Below, one piece after another: positions 11,689 to 23,380 of a stretch of DNA of 64,000 bases (its first letter is position 1; each line of letters begins with the position of its first letter). The position numbers and the translations under genes are program-made. The stretch comes from Quillaja saponaria. Its lineage: Eukaryota; Streptophyta; Magnoliopsida; Fabales; Quillajaceae. The stretch is taken from NCBI GenBank assembly GCA_029379385.1, contig CM055605.1, positions 1,116,001 through 1,180,000 of the forward strand, read 5' to 3'. The notes below the pieces were generated by a model. That model had not been told where the DNA came from. It made no database searches and saw only the letters and a program-made list of their open reading frames with translations.

Positions 11689-14600
11689 TCAGGTTTTCCT
11701 TCGTTTAAGCAGTTTCCACTGCTTCAGTATATGCAAAACCCCCTCCTTTAATGATGCCTTCCGTCCTTCTTTGAAGTTCCACAGCTCAGGTACTGGATAC
11801 CTACCACTAGCGTTGTATTCATTCATCTCCAGCAAAGCTGCAGTCACAGCCCAATAGAGATCATCACCATACTCAATCTTTAGATTCTTCAACTTCTCAT
11901 CACCTTCATCAATAACTTCCTGCATCAACAATCAATTAGAAATGAAGAAACAATAGGAAGATGTAAGAATGGTGGATAACATATGGGCAAAGAGAGCAAG
12001 GGAAAATGCAAAGGAGAATAGAGAACAAAAGATAAAGGAGGGGTCTATTAGAATAGTTCAGTTTACTAAATAACCACCAGCTTGGCTTAAGATGCCAGCA
12101 GATCACCTGAAATACCTGTTTGCATATTGCAAATATTTATGCATTGTAGTGCCGCAGAGTATGGCTATAGAAACACAAACCTTGAAGAAAATGGAGGTAA
12201 CAACAGGATGGACAGTAGGGAATGGGAATCTATGTGCGCAGGAAACATGGCATAATGCAAATATGTATTTGAACTAGCACATGATATCAAACTAGCAATA
12301 CAAATAACGAAAACTGCCAATTAATTATGGTATTTTTCAAGTTGACAAACATACTATATCCTTCCCTTCTTTATTCATTATGATCTTGAACGGGTGCCAC
12401 TCTGGATCCCTAAGATAGTCATCCCATAGTGAATAGAGCTCCCGGGCCTTATTTTGGGCCTCATGCTCATCACATGAAAACTTTCTCTTTGTTGAAGTGA
12501 CAAAGGGTCTACTGTCAAGCTCTCCCATCCTCTTCACCCCAATAAGGGCTCGGGTCAGCCTCTCTCAGTCCCTGTGAAGCAATAAATTATAACAATGACG
12601 ATAGTAATGCTATAATTCCTAACACAATATACCAGATGGCTATACTTATTGCATATCAGCTTATCAAAACAGTGATTGTTAGCTAAAAAATAGCAACAAG
12701 CAGTAACAAAAATTACATGCAGACGTGGAATCAACGACACATATGATCTATGTAATAAACCTGAAGTAATGTCCAGAGAATTCAATACCATGAAAGTTCC
12801 CCCTGTCAAACATTGGCTTCTAAAACACAGGAAAGTGCTCCTGATGTATCTCCTAATCTGAGTGAATAAATGTATACTGGGTGCAACATAGCAGCAGTGA
12901 GGATGGTATACATGAATTCTACACATACCAAGGAAAATATTTTCACCGGGTGTAATCATGATTACAAATTTTGGTCAGTACTTTAGCTCAAAGGAAAAAT
13001 TGCTACCCATACTAAGGAAAATTGTACCATATGTTGTCCAAAAGTATATTCATAAGCAAGCTACATAATAGTCATTTAAGGGTGAAATGTCACTTACACT
13101 AATTAACTCCTTCCTGGCATCCTGCAACTCATCGTTGCTTTTGCGCTCTTTGACAATTAGAGCTTGATTCAGTTCCTCCATGCCTTCCCATTCCTCCTCC
13201 TTATCCTTGAGGTCAACTCTGATCTCCTCCATCTTTTTCTTCACATCCACATCTCCGTCTTCCCCCATGTGCTTCATTACTTGTAAAGCTCCTCTCATAC
13301 GCTCAATCTCCAACTCCAATGCCTGTTTGGCATCAAGTTTCCTTTCTAGCTCAATAATTTTTTTATGCAATTTCTCTTTTTCTTTCTGCAATGATTCCAT
13401 TCTCAAATGTTAGAGAAGTTCCCAAATTGAAGCATTTTTATCTAAGAAACAATGGAAGATCTGAATGGAGAATAGACCTTTTGTTGCTCTGCCAACTGCA
13501 ACACCTGCTCATCAGCCTTCTTTTGCTCCAAGGTAGCCCTTTCATTCTAAAATGGGATAAGAAAATATATAAAAAAACAGTACATTTTAGTGTACTGCAT
13601 GCTATATTTCTGATTTCTACATATTAGATTTCAAGAAACCAAACACTGTAACAGCTATAGAGAGATTGAAACCATCACAATGGATAGAACAATAAAATTC
13701 ACAAAACTTGTCCAGGCGTCAAGTTTCCGTCACCAGCTTTTAATGCATCTATGTTTCCATCTGAGTTCTAGATAGCTAAAAAAGGGAACACTTGAAAACC
13801 AATATCATAATTGACTGGTTGAGCTGATTTAGAAATTATAAGCTCATAGATATTCGAGTGACACATTCTCAGGCACCCAAACAAAGGGAAGTGCATCAGA
13901 TACACATATGCAAAAAGCCTAGCCAAGCTATTAATTAGCATAAAAAGTTAGGCAAAAAAGCATTACCATTTTCTTTTCATGATATAGTTTCTGTCTCTCA
14001 GTTTCATTTTGGGCCTCACGTTGTTGCAATTGCTTCTCACGCTTTTGGAGTTCCATTTTCTGAGCTTCCAAATGATGTGTAACCTTTTCATGCTCCAAAA
14101 AGATCTTCTGAAAATGATCATGTGCATCGTGCTGCATCCTTCTTATTTCTAGAAAGAAAAATTGAAAAGCAAAGTATCACAAACAGCTTCATAATTGTAA
14201 AAAAAAATAAAAAAAGAGAAAATTTCACTTAAACAGATTGGAGAGAACTTGAGCTTACCATCATTATAGGATTTAAGCATAGCTTCTTTCAGCTCCATCA
14301 CCTTGTTTAGAGAAGCATTAGTCTCGTTGTATTTACATTGCATTTCCTTGAGACACATACTCTTGACTTCCAAGGTATTGGTTAACTTTGAGACAAGTGT
14401 TGTTGCTTTCCTTTGGTCCTCTGCTTGTTTTCCAGAAACAGTTTTCAGATCACCATTCCTGCGAAGATGATCGCCAACTAAGCTTTTTAAATTATAGTCA
14501 TCATCGCGGGCCACCCACCCATACAACTTATCTCCTAGTTTCCCCGTTCCATAGTAATCCCTTTTCCCACAGTGATCCACCTCAAAACTCTTCTCAAAGG

Positions 14601-15141
14601 ACATAGCATTGTTAAAACCAGCCCAATCCTTGTCAAACTCTACAATAGCAAGACCAGAGTGCCCCAAACGACTCCACAGTGGATGAACCCTGAGAGGATT
14701 AAATCCTTTTCTGGCTAAGTCATCCCTCAGCTTTGAACCACTTTCTCCAACATGTCGGCCATCTTTCCATTCAGTTCTAATGTTTGCCACAATGCCCATC
14801 CAAGGCCAGACAAACAGCTGATCATGCTCAGGTCTGGAGCATTCTACTTTGGTAGAAGGTGCTGGTTGTCCCTTCACATCAAGGTGCCTTCTCATGTACC
14901 TCTCGAGTCCTAAATGCTTTGCTTTCTCTTTTACATCCCTTCCTGATGAGCTGCCAAGACCAGATGCATGTTGTAAAAGCTCCTTGAACAGGTAATCCTG
15001 CTTTCTCTTACCTGGGCAGAAAGGGCATCTATATACTGAATTGGAAACCTTTACTGTATGTCTACCTTTCTTCAAATCTTCATAATATCTGTACTTATAG
15101 TCCTCTAACTCAGAGTCACTAAAATCTTGAGACTTAGACAT
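11689..15141 (-). CDS. FDM: FDM/IDN2-type XS-XH protein of RNA-directed DNA methylation, one frame break
   Basis: FDM/IDN2/SGS3-like proteins bind double-stranded RNA and act with AGO4/DRM2 in RNA-directed DNA methylation. Coding exons in transcript order: 15141-14259, 14148-13967, 13546-13478, 13385-13098, 12571-12355, 11919-11689. The acceptor before the ATG lies at 15147/15148, so there is a leader intron. Order: zf-XS (C39 and C42 in RCPFCPGKRK, H58), XS domain (WPWMGIVANI ... LYGWVARDDDY), a long charged coiled coil over four exons, then XH (VKRMGELDSRPF; LWDDYLRDPEWHPF; LLEMNEYNASGRYPVPELWN). Repaired length would be about 622 aa, typical of the family. The first XH exon is 217 nt although both neighbours demand 3n; an extra base in the GGG at 12552-12554 shifts it. 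As written, the XH domain is lost. Confidence 0.88.
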
Positions 15142-17458
15142 ATCAAACTGAAACACAAGAAGAAGGATTCAGAAATTCACATTGAAGAATACCACAGGAC
15201 AAATATGAGAATTTTTACAACAAGCATGAATGTGCAGTTAGAACACTTAGCAATTAGAAAATAATTTCCCTTCATAACAGACAAATTTAAGCACCGATGT
15301 GAATGACCCAGGTGATTGATTTAGCTCAGTGTTAGATTTTGATTAAGTTACATGTATTATTTTCTTCACTTATCTCAGCAACGTAAGAAAATATTAAGCT
15401 GAGGAAGAGAAATCCATGATATAAAAGATTTCTTTTTCAGTATACTACTGCAAGTGGCAATACCTAAACATAACAACATTCAAAACCATCTCTTAGATTG
15501 CAAAAAAATAAAATAAAATGGGAAATTAAATACAGACAAATTAGTAGATGGTCAATGGGAAAATTACTTAAAAAAACAAAATTCAAAACCTATAAAAAAA
15601 AATTATTCTAGTGAATGTAATTCCTCTGAAAGTAAACAATTTGTGGGCACCACTTCTATATCACTCGTTAACAAGGAAGAAAGTATAAAAAGGGAATTCT
15701 TAAAGAAAGACTTGCTGAGGATTACGGGCAATGATCACATACGGAAGAAATAATGCTGAAAGGAAATCCCGCAGGACAGAGCAGTTAAAACTTCTTGAAG
15801 GAATGCGTTAATGAACCAGGATTTAATACAATTCAGCGTTTTCAATCAAGAGAGTTCCAGAATAATGTAGCTGCTAGGAATTTGGCAAAAACAAAATTTC
15901 AACCTTGCAGCATTAAAATCAAAAAGAAAATACATAATTCGTAGGATTTTTATTAACAAAGTAATTAAGGAATTATTAAAAGTCAGATGTCAGACCAGTT
16001 GTCCCAACTCTTGAAAGTGAATTTGAACAGAAAATTAAACCCCCTTAATCAAATGACAACAACTATCATCCTAAACGGACTCTTTATCCTTACTGTTTAC
16101 TTCCCTATATTTTATCATCCACTGAACAGAGCACACCATACAAGCAAATTTGCATAAATTGAAGCGAACACTACGCGTAGAGTAGTTGTCTATACCTTAT
16201 ATTAGAACCGTACGAGCTCTCCTGGAAGCAGACCTTTGAACTTTCCCTCACAAATTCAAGCAGAGCCCAGACGCTGATCAAACGGCACCAGAACCTCAAT
16301 CGACGGAATAGCAAAGACCAAAATCGATAAAAATGCAAGTAAAGTTCGAAACCCTAACCCATTTCGTCACAACATGGAAATGCCGAGAAATTGATCAAAC
16401 AACAGTGGTACTATCCCAAAAGCTTAAACGACACTGCAGCTCATAGAAGATGGTGAAAAAGCATTCCGTACACATAAGGAGCACAGAGAGACAGTGGTTT
16501 TTAGGGTTTTGGAAATGGAGGAGGTAGGTAATGAATTTCAGTGTGTTTTCTTTCTGACTACTAGCTGTGCCAGTGAAAAGACGAGACCTCTGCAAACGCG
16601 CACTATGGCTTTCTTTCTTTCCATCACAAACCTGTGTGCTTAATTCTCTGATTTTCGATTTTTCTTTTTTTCCTTTTGTTACTTTTTATAAACTATCCAT
16701 ACCTCGAGAGTAGATAAAGTAAGAGTACTCGCTATCTTACTGATGGCTTTTAGTAAAATTGGCAGATCGAATGGCTAGGAATTGCTGTCAATAAGACTAC
16801 TTGATTTAGAGGCGAGTAACTTCCTATATTCGAGGGTTCCCACGTTCCTGATCCCATGGCCCACAAAGACAAGTGGAGTTTTAAGGAGAACAATGAAGAA
16901 ATGCCAAGTGGCTTAGTCACTTTTTTGTGGGTAATGGGATACTTTCGAAGGGCAATATTGTCAAATCAGCAAAATCTATTCATAAGGAGGTGTAAATACC
17001 ACACAGTTGACAATTAATTGATTCTACCAAAAAATAATAATTAATTGATAATATAATTAAAAAATAATATTAGTTATTATTTAAATTTTTTGATATTTAA
17101 TAAAAAATTTCTATTTTTTAAATTATTTTATTTATTGACCTTACTAATTATTTTTATAACAATAAAAACCTTTTACATTACAACTTCACACATCATGTAA
17201 AATTAGATTGTACAAATTTATAAAATGTATTTATTATATGATTGAATTATCACTAAATTGGTGGTTAATTGCATAAAACATACTTTTATATCAGTGATCA
17301 AGAAGACGGTGCTCTTGCATTGACTTTCTCACTTAGATAATAACATAAAAATTAAAATCATAAAATTCTTAATCCCAACGCTATTAAGTACGTGGATGGC
17401 ATAAATTCCTTATCACCATGCAAAGCTAGTCACTGAAAAAAAAAATCAGGAAGAAGTA
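15142..17458 (-). promoter_or_regulatory. 5' leader, leader intron and promoter region of the FDM-type gene; spacer beyond
   Basis: On the minus strand a consensus donor (AAG/GTATAG, near 16195-16199) pairs with the acceptor at 15148, giving a leader intron of about 1 kb. Upstream lie two telo-box motifs in opposite orientation: AAACCCTAA at 16349-16357 and TTAGGGTTTT at 16501-16510. Such boxes are common near starts of plant housekeeping genes. From about 16700 to 17458 the DNA is AT-rich with no recognised gene. Confidence 0.5.
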
Positions 17459-18575
17459 AGCACATATAAATTACTACCTCTGCATTCAAAAATTGTTGGC
17501 ATAGCAACACAACAAGAATTACACATGAACCACCATGTTCAAATTGCAGTTGTAGTAATAAACTTGCAGGAACGACAATCTAGTCTGCAATATAAAAAAA
17601 TAACCCAGCATCGTTCATTCACTTTTCAAGTTCTCTCCAAAATACATCAAAAAATGGTGACAATTCCACAGAATGATGCATCTTTTCAATTTCCTGCAAA
17701 ATCCAAAAGAAACCAGTTTAGAAATATGGCTATTTGGAAGAGCTAAGAATACAAGGATTCACATTAAACTTGAGTGCATATGAAAATGTCAATAATACAA
17801 GAAACTTGGAATTCAGCATCACTAATATTTCATCATTCAATTGAAAGCTATTTGGATTATGTGACAATTTACTATTTATACAACTATGTTTTTCTTTTAT
17901 TACTCTCCATAAGATAATATGTTAGTGTCAATCAAACATAGTATAAAAAGAAATTGAGTTGTAAGAGGACTTGTTTTCCACATTTGTGTTCTCAAATCTC
18001 GATTCGTTTTAATAAATTTATGTTTCATGAAAAAGAGATAATATTACATAATACTTTGCAGTTTACAGGCATAATCTTCTTACTTAATTTTGTGTAGCAC
18101 ATGACTCTTGAAAATGCTAATCCAAAAGAGTAAACCTCTTCAATAGATTGAATGCTTATGCCAGGGAATGTTATCCCAAATGTTCACTACAATTCCGAAT
18201 TTCCCTACAAATTGCATATATTTCCATTCATAAAGAATTTGGGATAGCAACACAAGTTCAAACTACAGTTGCTAGTAATAAACTTGCAGGAGCAACAACC
18301 TAGCCTGTGCACTATTAAAAAAAGACACGTCATGGTCATTCATTCATTTTGGTGAGAGACGAAAACACTTGATACAAATAGCTTGATTCATGTTTCCCTC
18401 CAAAATACATCAAAATATGGTGACAATTCCGAAATATGGCTATTTGGATGAACTAAGAATCCAAGTACTTTCATTTCCATTGTATATTTCTTTCCAAATA
18501 TGATTCAACTTGAATGCATATGAAAATGTCAATAATACAAGAAACTTGGTGTTCAGCATCACTAACGTTTCCTCT
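17459..18575. repeat. Duplicated 3' terminus of the second FDM-type gene (two copies)
   Basis: The block at about 17459-17835 is a diverged direct copy of about 18200-18575. Shared ordered segments include agtaataaacttgcagga, ctccaaaatacatcaaaa, atggtgacaattcc, gaaatatggctatttgga, and a stretch of about 35 identical bases (17775-17812 against 18508-18546) containing gcatatgaaaatgtcaat. The second copy overlaps the stop codon of the downstream FDM-type gene, so the first is probably a relic of a further FDM copy or of a duplicated 3' UTR. The 17836-18199 stretch between them holds no recognisable exon. Confidence 0.75.
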
Positions 18576-21301
18576 TTCGATCCAGGGCTTTCCACATATT
18601 TAGAATGCAAGCAGTTCCCTCTTTTAACGTAGCTTCTCTTCCTTCTCCATAATTCCAGATTTCAGGAACCACAAAGCGACCACTTGGATTATATTCATTC
18701 ATCTCCAGTAAAGCTTTTGACACAGCATCAAAAACTTCATCGCCGAACTCATTTTTCAAATGCTTCAATCTTTCATCATTCTTGTCCATTTCTTCCTGAA
18801 TACCGTATCCAGCAAAAACCATACAAAGAATATCATTGAAACAAAAAATAATAAAGAAAATAATTGATTCATCCAAAAATGCAGCATATTATGAAGTTTG
18901 AACAATTATTAGCAATGTGATTACAATTGAAACATTGATATGACTATACAGAAATAACTGCATACTGAATATGAGATATAATTGAGAATTCTAGAATAAT
19001 ATGCTACACCTAAGCGCAATTCAAACTATCCATTGGCAACACCATACTGAATATGAGTTCCAGCAACTTTTCATCTAAAAAGGAGCAATATATGAAGTTA
19101 TTAATTACTATGCTATTATATAAAGTTATCTCAACATATCTATCTATATCAAATGATAACCACTTCATCTAAAATTGAACCATAGTTTCCAAGTACACAA
19201 TTTCATCTTTACTGGCTTGTACTAACCATTGCAAACTCTGAAGTACAAATGATATCTATTGAAAAGTCAACATCTTCTCTGTATTTCAGTCTCAAATTGA
19301 AAGTTGAAATCAACAGGAAGAAATTAAGAGAAAAAAAAAAAAAAAACTAGAAACAATACTGCACATGCATACCTTATAACTTCCTTCTATGGTGATAAAT
19401 GGTTGCCAATGAGGATCCCGAAGTTTTTCATCCCACTCTGAGCACAGATCAGAAGCTTTATAACCTGCTTCCTTCTCAGGATATTTTCTCTTGGCTGAAG
19501 CAAGGAAAGGTTTAGGATCCAATTCTCCCATTATCTTGATGCCAATGGATGCTCTACTCGGACATTCTTTCAAAAACTATATATCAGGCAGATAAAAGTT
19601 TTTAGATTAATAAGATTAACCCCATTGTAACTTGAGAAAAAAATACATAGATGTGCACCAAGTGCATACTAAATACTACTATTAAAGAATTGCCAATCAT
19701 CTGGAATGACATTCCAAAATCTAAAATATGACACCGCAGTGAGTTGTGGGTAACTTAATAATATGAACAAAATTATAACCATTTGAAATGAAAAAAGTGA
19801 AGCTCCCTAACTTACTTGCAGAAAAGGTCATAGCATGTGGAGGCCGGAAAATTAAACAAAAACTCACAAAACAAAGTAAACTATTTCAGGCGTATCTACA
19901 TTCACAGTTTCGAAACTTTTATCAAATAAACAACTCACTGTTTTGTCTCTGGTACAACAAAACTCAAGACACAAATTCAAAACATAACCATGAAAAGAAA
20001 CATTACTAACATTGATTAATTCCTTCCGAGAATCTTGCAGCTCAGTCGTTGGTTTTGCGCTCCCTCACAATAAGAACTTGATTGACTTTGTCCAGGAAAG
20101 TCAATTCTTCTTCCTTATCCATTAGCTCTTTCTGAATGGCAATTGATATTGTCAAGGAATTCTACATCCCCATCCACTACCATGTGCTTCATTACTTCTA
20201 GAGCCCCTCTCATGCTCCCAGTTTCCATCTCCAATGGATGCATCAAATCACGTTTCTTTTCTAATTCAATAATTCTTCTGTGGAAGTTTTACTTTCTCTC
20301 TCTGACATTAATATAATTTAGTCAGCTGTAAATCCTAAATATACCTAGAGAATCATTTCACTATTTTTCTTAAAGAATGATTATCAATTTATAAGTAAAA
20401 CTAAATAAACCTTTTGCTCCTCTGCCAACTTCAACATATTCCCTTCTAGACCAGTCAATTCTTCTTCCTTGTCCTTAATCTCTTTCTGAATGGCATCCAT
20501 CTTTTCAAGGATTTCTACATCCCCATCCACTCCCAAGTGCTTCAATACTTTTAGAGCCCCTCTCATGCTCTCAATTTCTAACTCCAATGCATGCTTGGAA
20601 TCAAGAATCTTTTGTCCTTCAATGATTTTTCCGTGGAGTTTTACTTTCTCCCTCTAACATTGACATTAATATAAATTAGTCAGCTATAAACCCTCAATTT
20701 CCCTAGAGAAGGATTTCACTACTCTTCTAAAAGAACGAATATCAATGTATGAGTAACACTAAACAAACCCTTTGCTCCTCTGCCAACTTCAACATATTTT
20801 CAGCGGTCTTATTATGCTCCACGGTAGCCTTTTCCATCTGTATGGTAGCCTTTTCGTTCTGTAAGAACACAACCAGATCAAAGACGATATACACCAGGTG
20901 AAGAACTGAAAATAGACACCATAGAAACTCATTATTCCTATTAACATTAATCAGTATCTCCATGAAAACTCCTTACCATGACCTAAATAGGGCCAACATT
21001 ATAAATGAGATGAAAAATGGCACAAGTCATTTGAACCATTTAGCCAACTTAAGTAATCAAAACTCATAAGAGGTCAGAATACTTACTTATTCAACACAAA
21101 ATACATAGAGAAATTATGAGTAATACATAGTACCAGATCTTTTTCATTTTGCAGCTTCATTAACTCATTTTTTATGCGCAGTTCCCTTTCCTCCAATTCT
21201 TTACTGCGCATCTCAAGCTCTTGTTTCTGAGTTTCCAAAAGCAATTTAGTCTTCTTATTCTCAGAGACCAAACTTTTGAGATCTTCCTGAGACTTCCTCA
21301 T
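18562..21301 (-). CDS. FDM/IDN2-type paralogue lacking zf-XS and XS domains; broken, possible pseudogene
   Basis: Minus-strand exons by homology to the neighbouring FDM gene: 21301-21134, 20858-20769, 20653-20411, 20301-20011, 19576-19373, 18795-18562. They encode coiled coil (QEDLKSLVSENKKT; ELEMRSKELEERELR), then XH (IGIKIMGELDPKPF; EWDEKLRDPHWQPF; LLEMNEYNPSGRFVVPEIWN) with a normal stop. No zf-XS or XS coding sequence occurs upstream before the divergent kinase gene, so about the first half of a normal FDM protein is missing. The expected product is about 408 aa from an ATG at 21301. Exon 20301-20011 has three +1 breaks (20282/20283, 20141/20142, 20045). Its length without them, 288 nt, equals the homologous exon of the neighbour. 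Phases of all other exons fit. It may be a coiled-coil/XH-only partner protein or a dying duplicate. Confidence 0.7.
20095..20805 (-). repeat. Intragenic tandem duplication (about 355 bp) in the FDM-type paralogue
   Basis: Sequence from about 20440 to 20800 repeats about 20090 to 20440 with an offset of 352-358 bp. In both units the exon start (AGA/AGG GAG AAA GTA AAA), the MRGAL coiled-coil core, the intron with gtcagct and the donor-side text are recognisable. The left junction lies near 20440-20450. There the exon 20653-20411 switches from the KDKEEELTGLEG segment to NMLKLAEEQK, which copies the end of the preceding exon. The fused exon stays open and in phase. Confidence 0.8.
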
Positions 21302-23380
21302 CACTTGTCAACTCTTGAAGTAGAATAAAGTGTAATAGAGAAAGATCAGGAGAAAATACCCAAACTTCAGCCCTAAACTAGAAGTAAATGAAATACCCAG
21401 AATTTAAAAGTAACGTTTGATAAATAAAAAAAGGGCCAAAACTAATCCTGTCTTCAAAATCATTGATAAAGAAAGATATCCCAAAAACCCATTTTCCGCT
21501 ACCTTCTTTGAACTAAAATGAAAATGATATTTTGGCTACATTTTCTCAGCACCCAAACAAAACCATAGACTTCGTTTCGTTTTATACGAATAAATTAAAG
21601 TATACGAAGGATTATTTTACCTTGCAAAATGTCAACAACAAACCCAGTTTTATTCGCTTCAGTTTCTCCAAATAAGATTAAGCACAAAGTGCTACTCCAG
21701 TAACGTTTGCAGAGAGAAATAGAAAAAGTGATACAATTTTGAACCCGGAGAAGAAGGAAAAGCATGTGTGATCTGGTTCATTCTTGCCTTGTGCGAGAAG
21801 CAAAATGACTTCATTATAAATCATTTACTCTGACATGCAACAATTAATTTGATTTGACAGCGTGGGGTTTTACACCAATCAAAGCAAAGCAACCGTTACT
21901 GATTTACCGCAGAAAACGTACTTTACTAGCCGTCTTCGCCTAATAACTTGCAAATGTACATACATCGCGAGAATAAATATCGCTATCCGAAAGTGGGCAT
22001 AAAAGGTTTAAGCAAGGAAGGCCCGTAGTGGACATCTAAAACTTCAAAGACCTCAGCAAAAAAAGGCTTATTGGGCCCCATTTGGGCTTTTTGAATGAAA
22101 ATAATCTCTATCTTTCCAAGTAACTAAAAAACTTATGTGATTATTATTATTTTATTTTTTTTCATATGAGTACCTTATGTTTTATGTTCTGAGCTTAAAA
22201 AATAATATATGATTAAAATTTTTAACTAATTTGTGATTACAATTCACTTATCCACTACTTTTGAGTTAAAAAATTTATGCTATCAAACTAAAATAAAATT
22301 AACAACTAATTTTTTTATTTTTATATAAGTATCTTATTTTTTATTTTTTATGTGTAAGTCTAATCTAGTTTAAGTTTAAAAAGTAATTTCTAATTAAAAT
22401 ATTTAATCGTGATTATAATTTACTTATCATTGCGACTAACTAATTTTCATATGAGTATTTATATTTTATGTGAGCCTATCTTATTTGAATTTAAAAAATA
22501 ATATATGATTAAAAATTTAGATAATTTTTGTGATTACAATTAATTTATAATTATGACAGACAATTTTTGAATTAAAAAATTTATGCTATCAAACTAAAAT
22601 AAAATTAACAAATACTTGATTTAGTAAAATATAAATTCAAGACAGTGATTTATAAGAGATTGAGAATTTAAATTTCTTTGATCCATTATTTTTATTAATT
22701 TGTTATAGAGTCGTTAAAAACATGAAGTTTCGATAATAAAAATATAAATTGATGTACGAGGCAGTTGAGAAGTTAATTAACTGGTTAACAATGTTAATGA
22801 CGAACAAGGTAGATAACTCAGACAAAAAGTATATATAAAATAAATATACTCGGGGCGTGTATCACAACGAGACAAGAGCTATTCTATTGTTGGGTTCACT
22901 CACCAATAACTCGTGTCGTGTTAAGAGACAGACATTTTAAATTCAAAGTTCAACACAAACGGAGCGTAAGAAATTTGTTATGAAATTACCAAACAGTCCT
23001 TCAACTAACCTGATAGCTCAGGGTCCACTCGGTCTCTGTCTTACAGAGCCGAAGACCATCTCAGTGATTCAGTCCCTGCACCTTCGCCCTCGTGATGTCC
23101 TCTGACATCTCTCTCCTCTAACACAAACAAAGCTCAACTCTGCAACACAGTGAGACGAGGATGTGCAAAAATGGAGTCACAAAAAAGCAGAAACCAGAGC
23201 ACAATGAGCTACCTGCTCCTTTTGTTTTCTACGACTTTTCTTTCAGAACCAATCGCCGCCCATATATGAATATTGTGCGCATTTCATTCAAACTTTCAAC
23301 CCCACGCCATTTTGACCTTTTATATTTCTCTTAGCCTGCAATACTTGCAGTTATAGTTTATTTATTTTGCTTTGACTGCC
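21302..23380. other. Divergent spacer between FDM-type paralogue and RLCK gene
   Basis: The left part should contain the leader of the FDM-type paralogue; a possible minus-strand leader donor (GCAAG/GTAAAA) lies near 21632. A TGGGCC/GGGCCC-rich patch at about 22070-22092 resembles a site II promoter element. An AT-rich repeat block follows (listed separately), then the more GC-rich leader of the kinase gene from about 23000. No XS-domain coding sequence was found. Confidence 0.55.
22130..22615. repeat. Diverged AT-rich tandem repeat, about three units
   Basis: Units start with tttcatatgagta-like or tatataagtatctt text, continue to aataatatatgattaaaa and gtgattacaatt, and end in aaaaaatttatgctatcaaa followed by ctaaaataaaattaac. 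The first and third units (about 22165-22305 and 22450-22610) are clearest; the middle one is more diverged. Unit length is roughly 150 bp. No function or transposon family was recognised. Confidence 0.65.

Noticed and set aside
14388..14606. Plus-strand ORF within the XS exon
   Set aside because: Antisense shadow of the FDM-type gene; no conserved domain.
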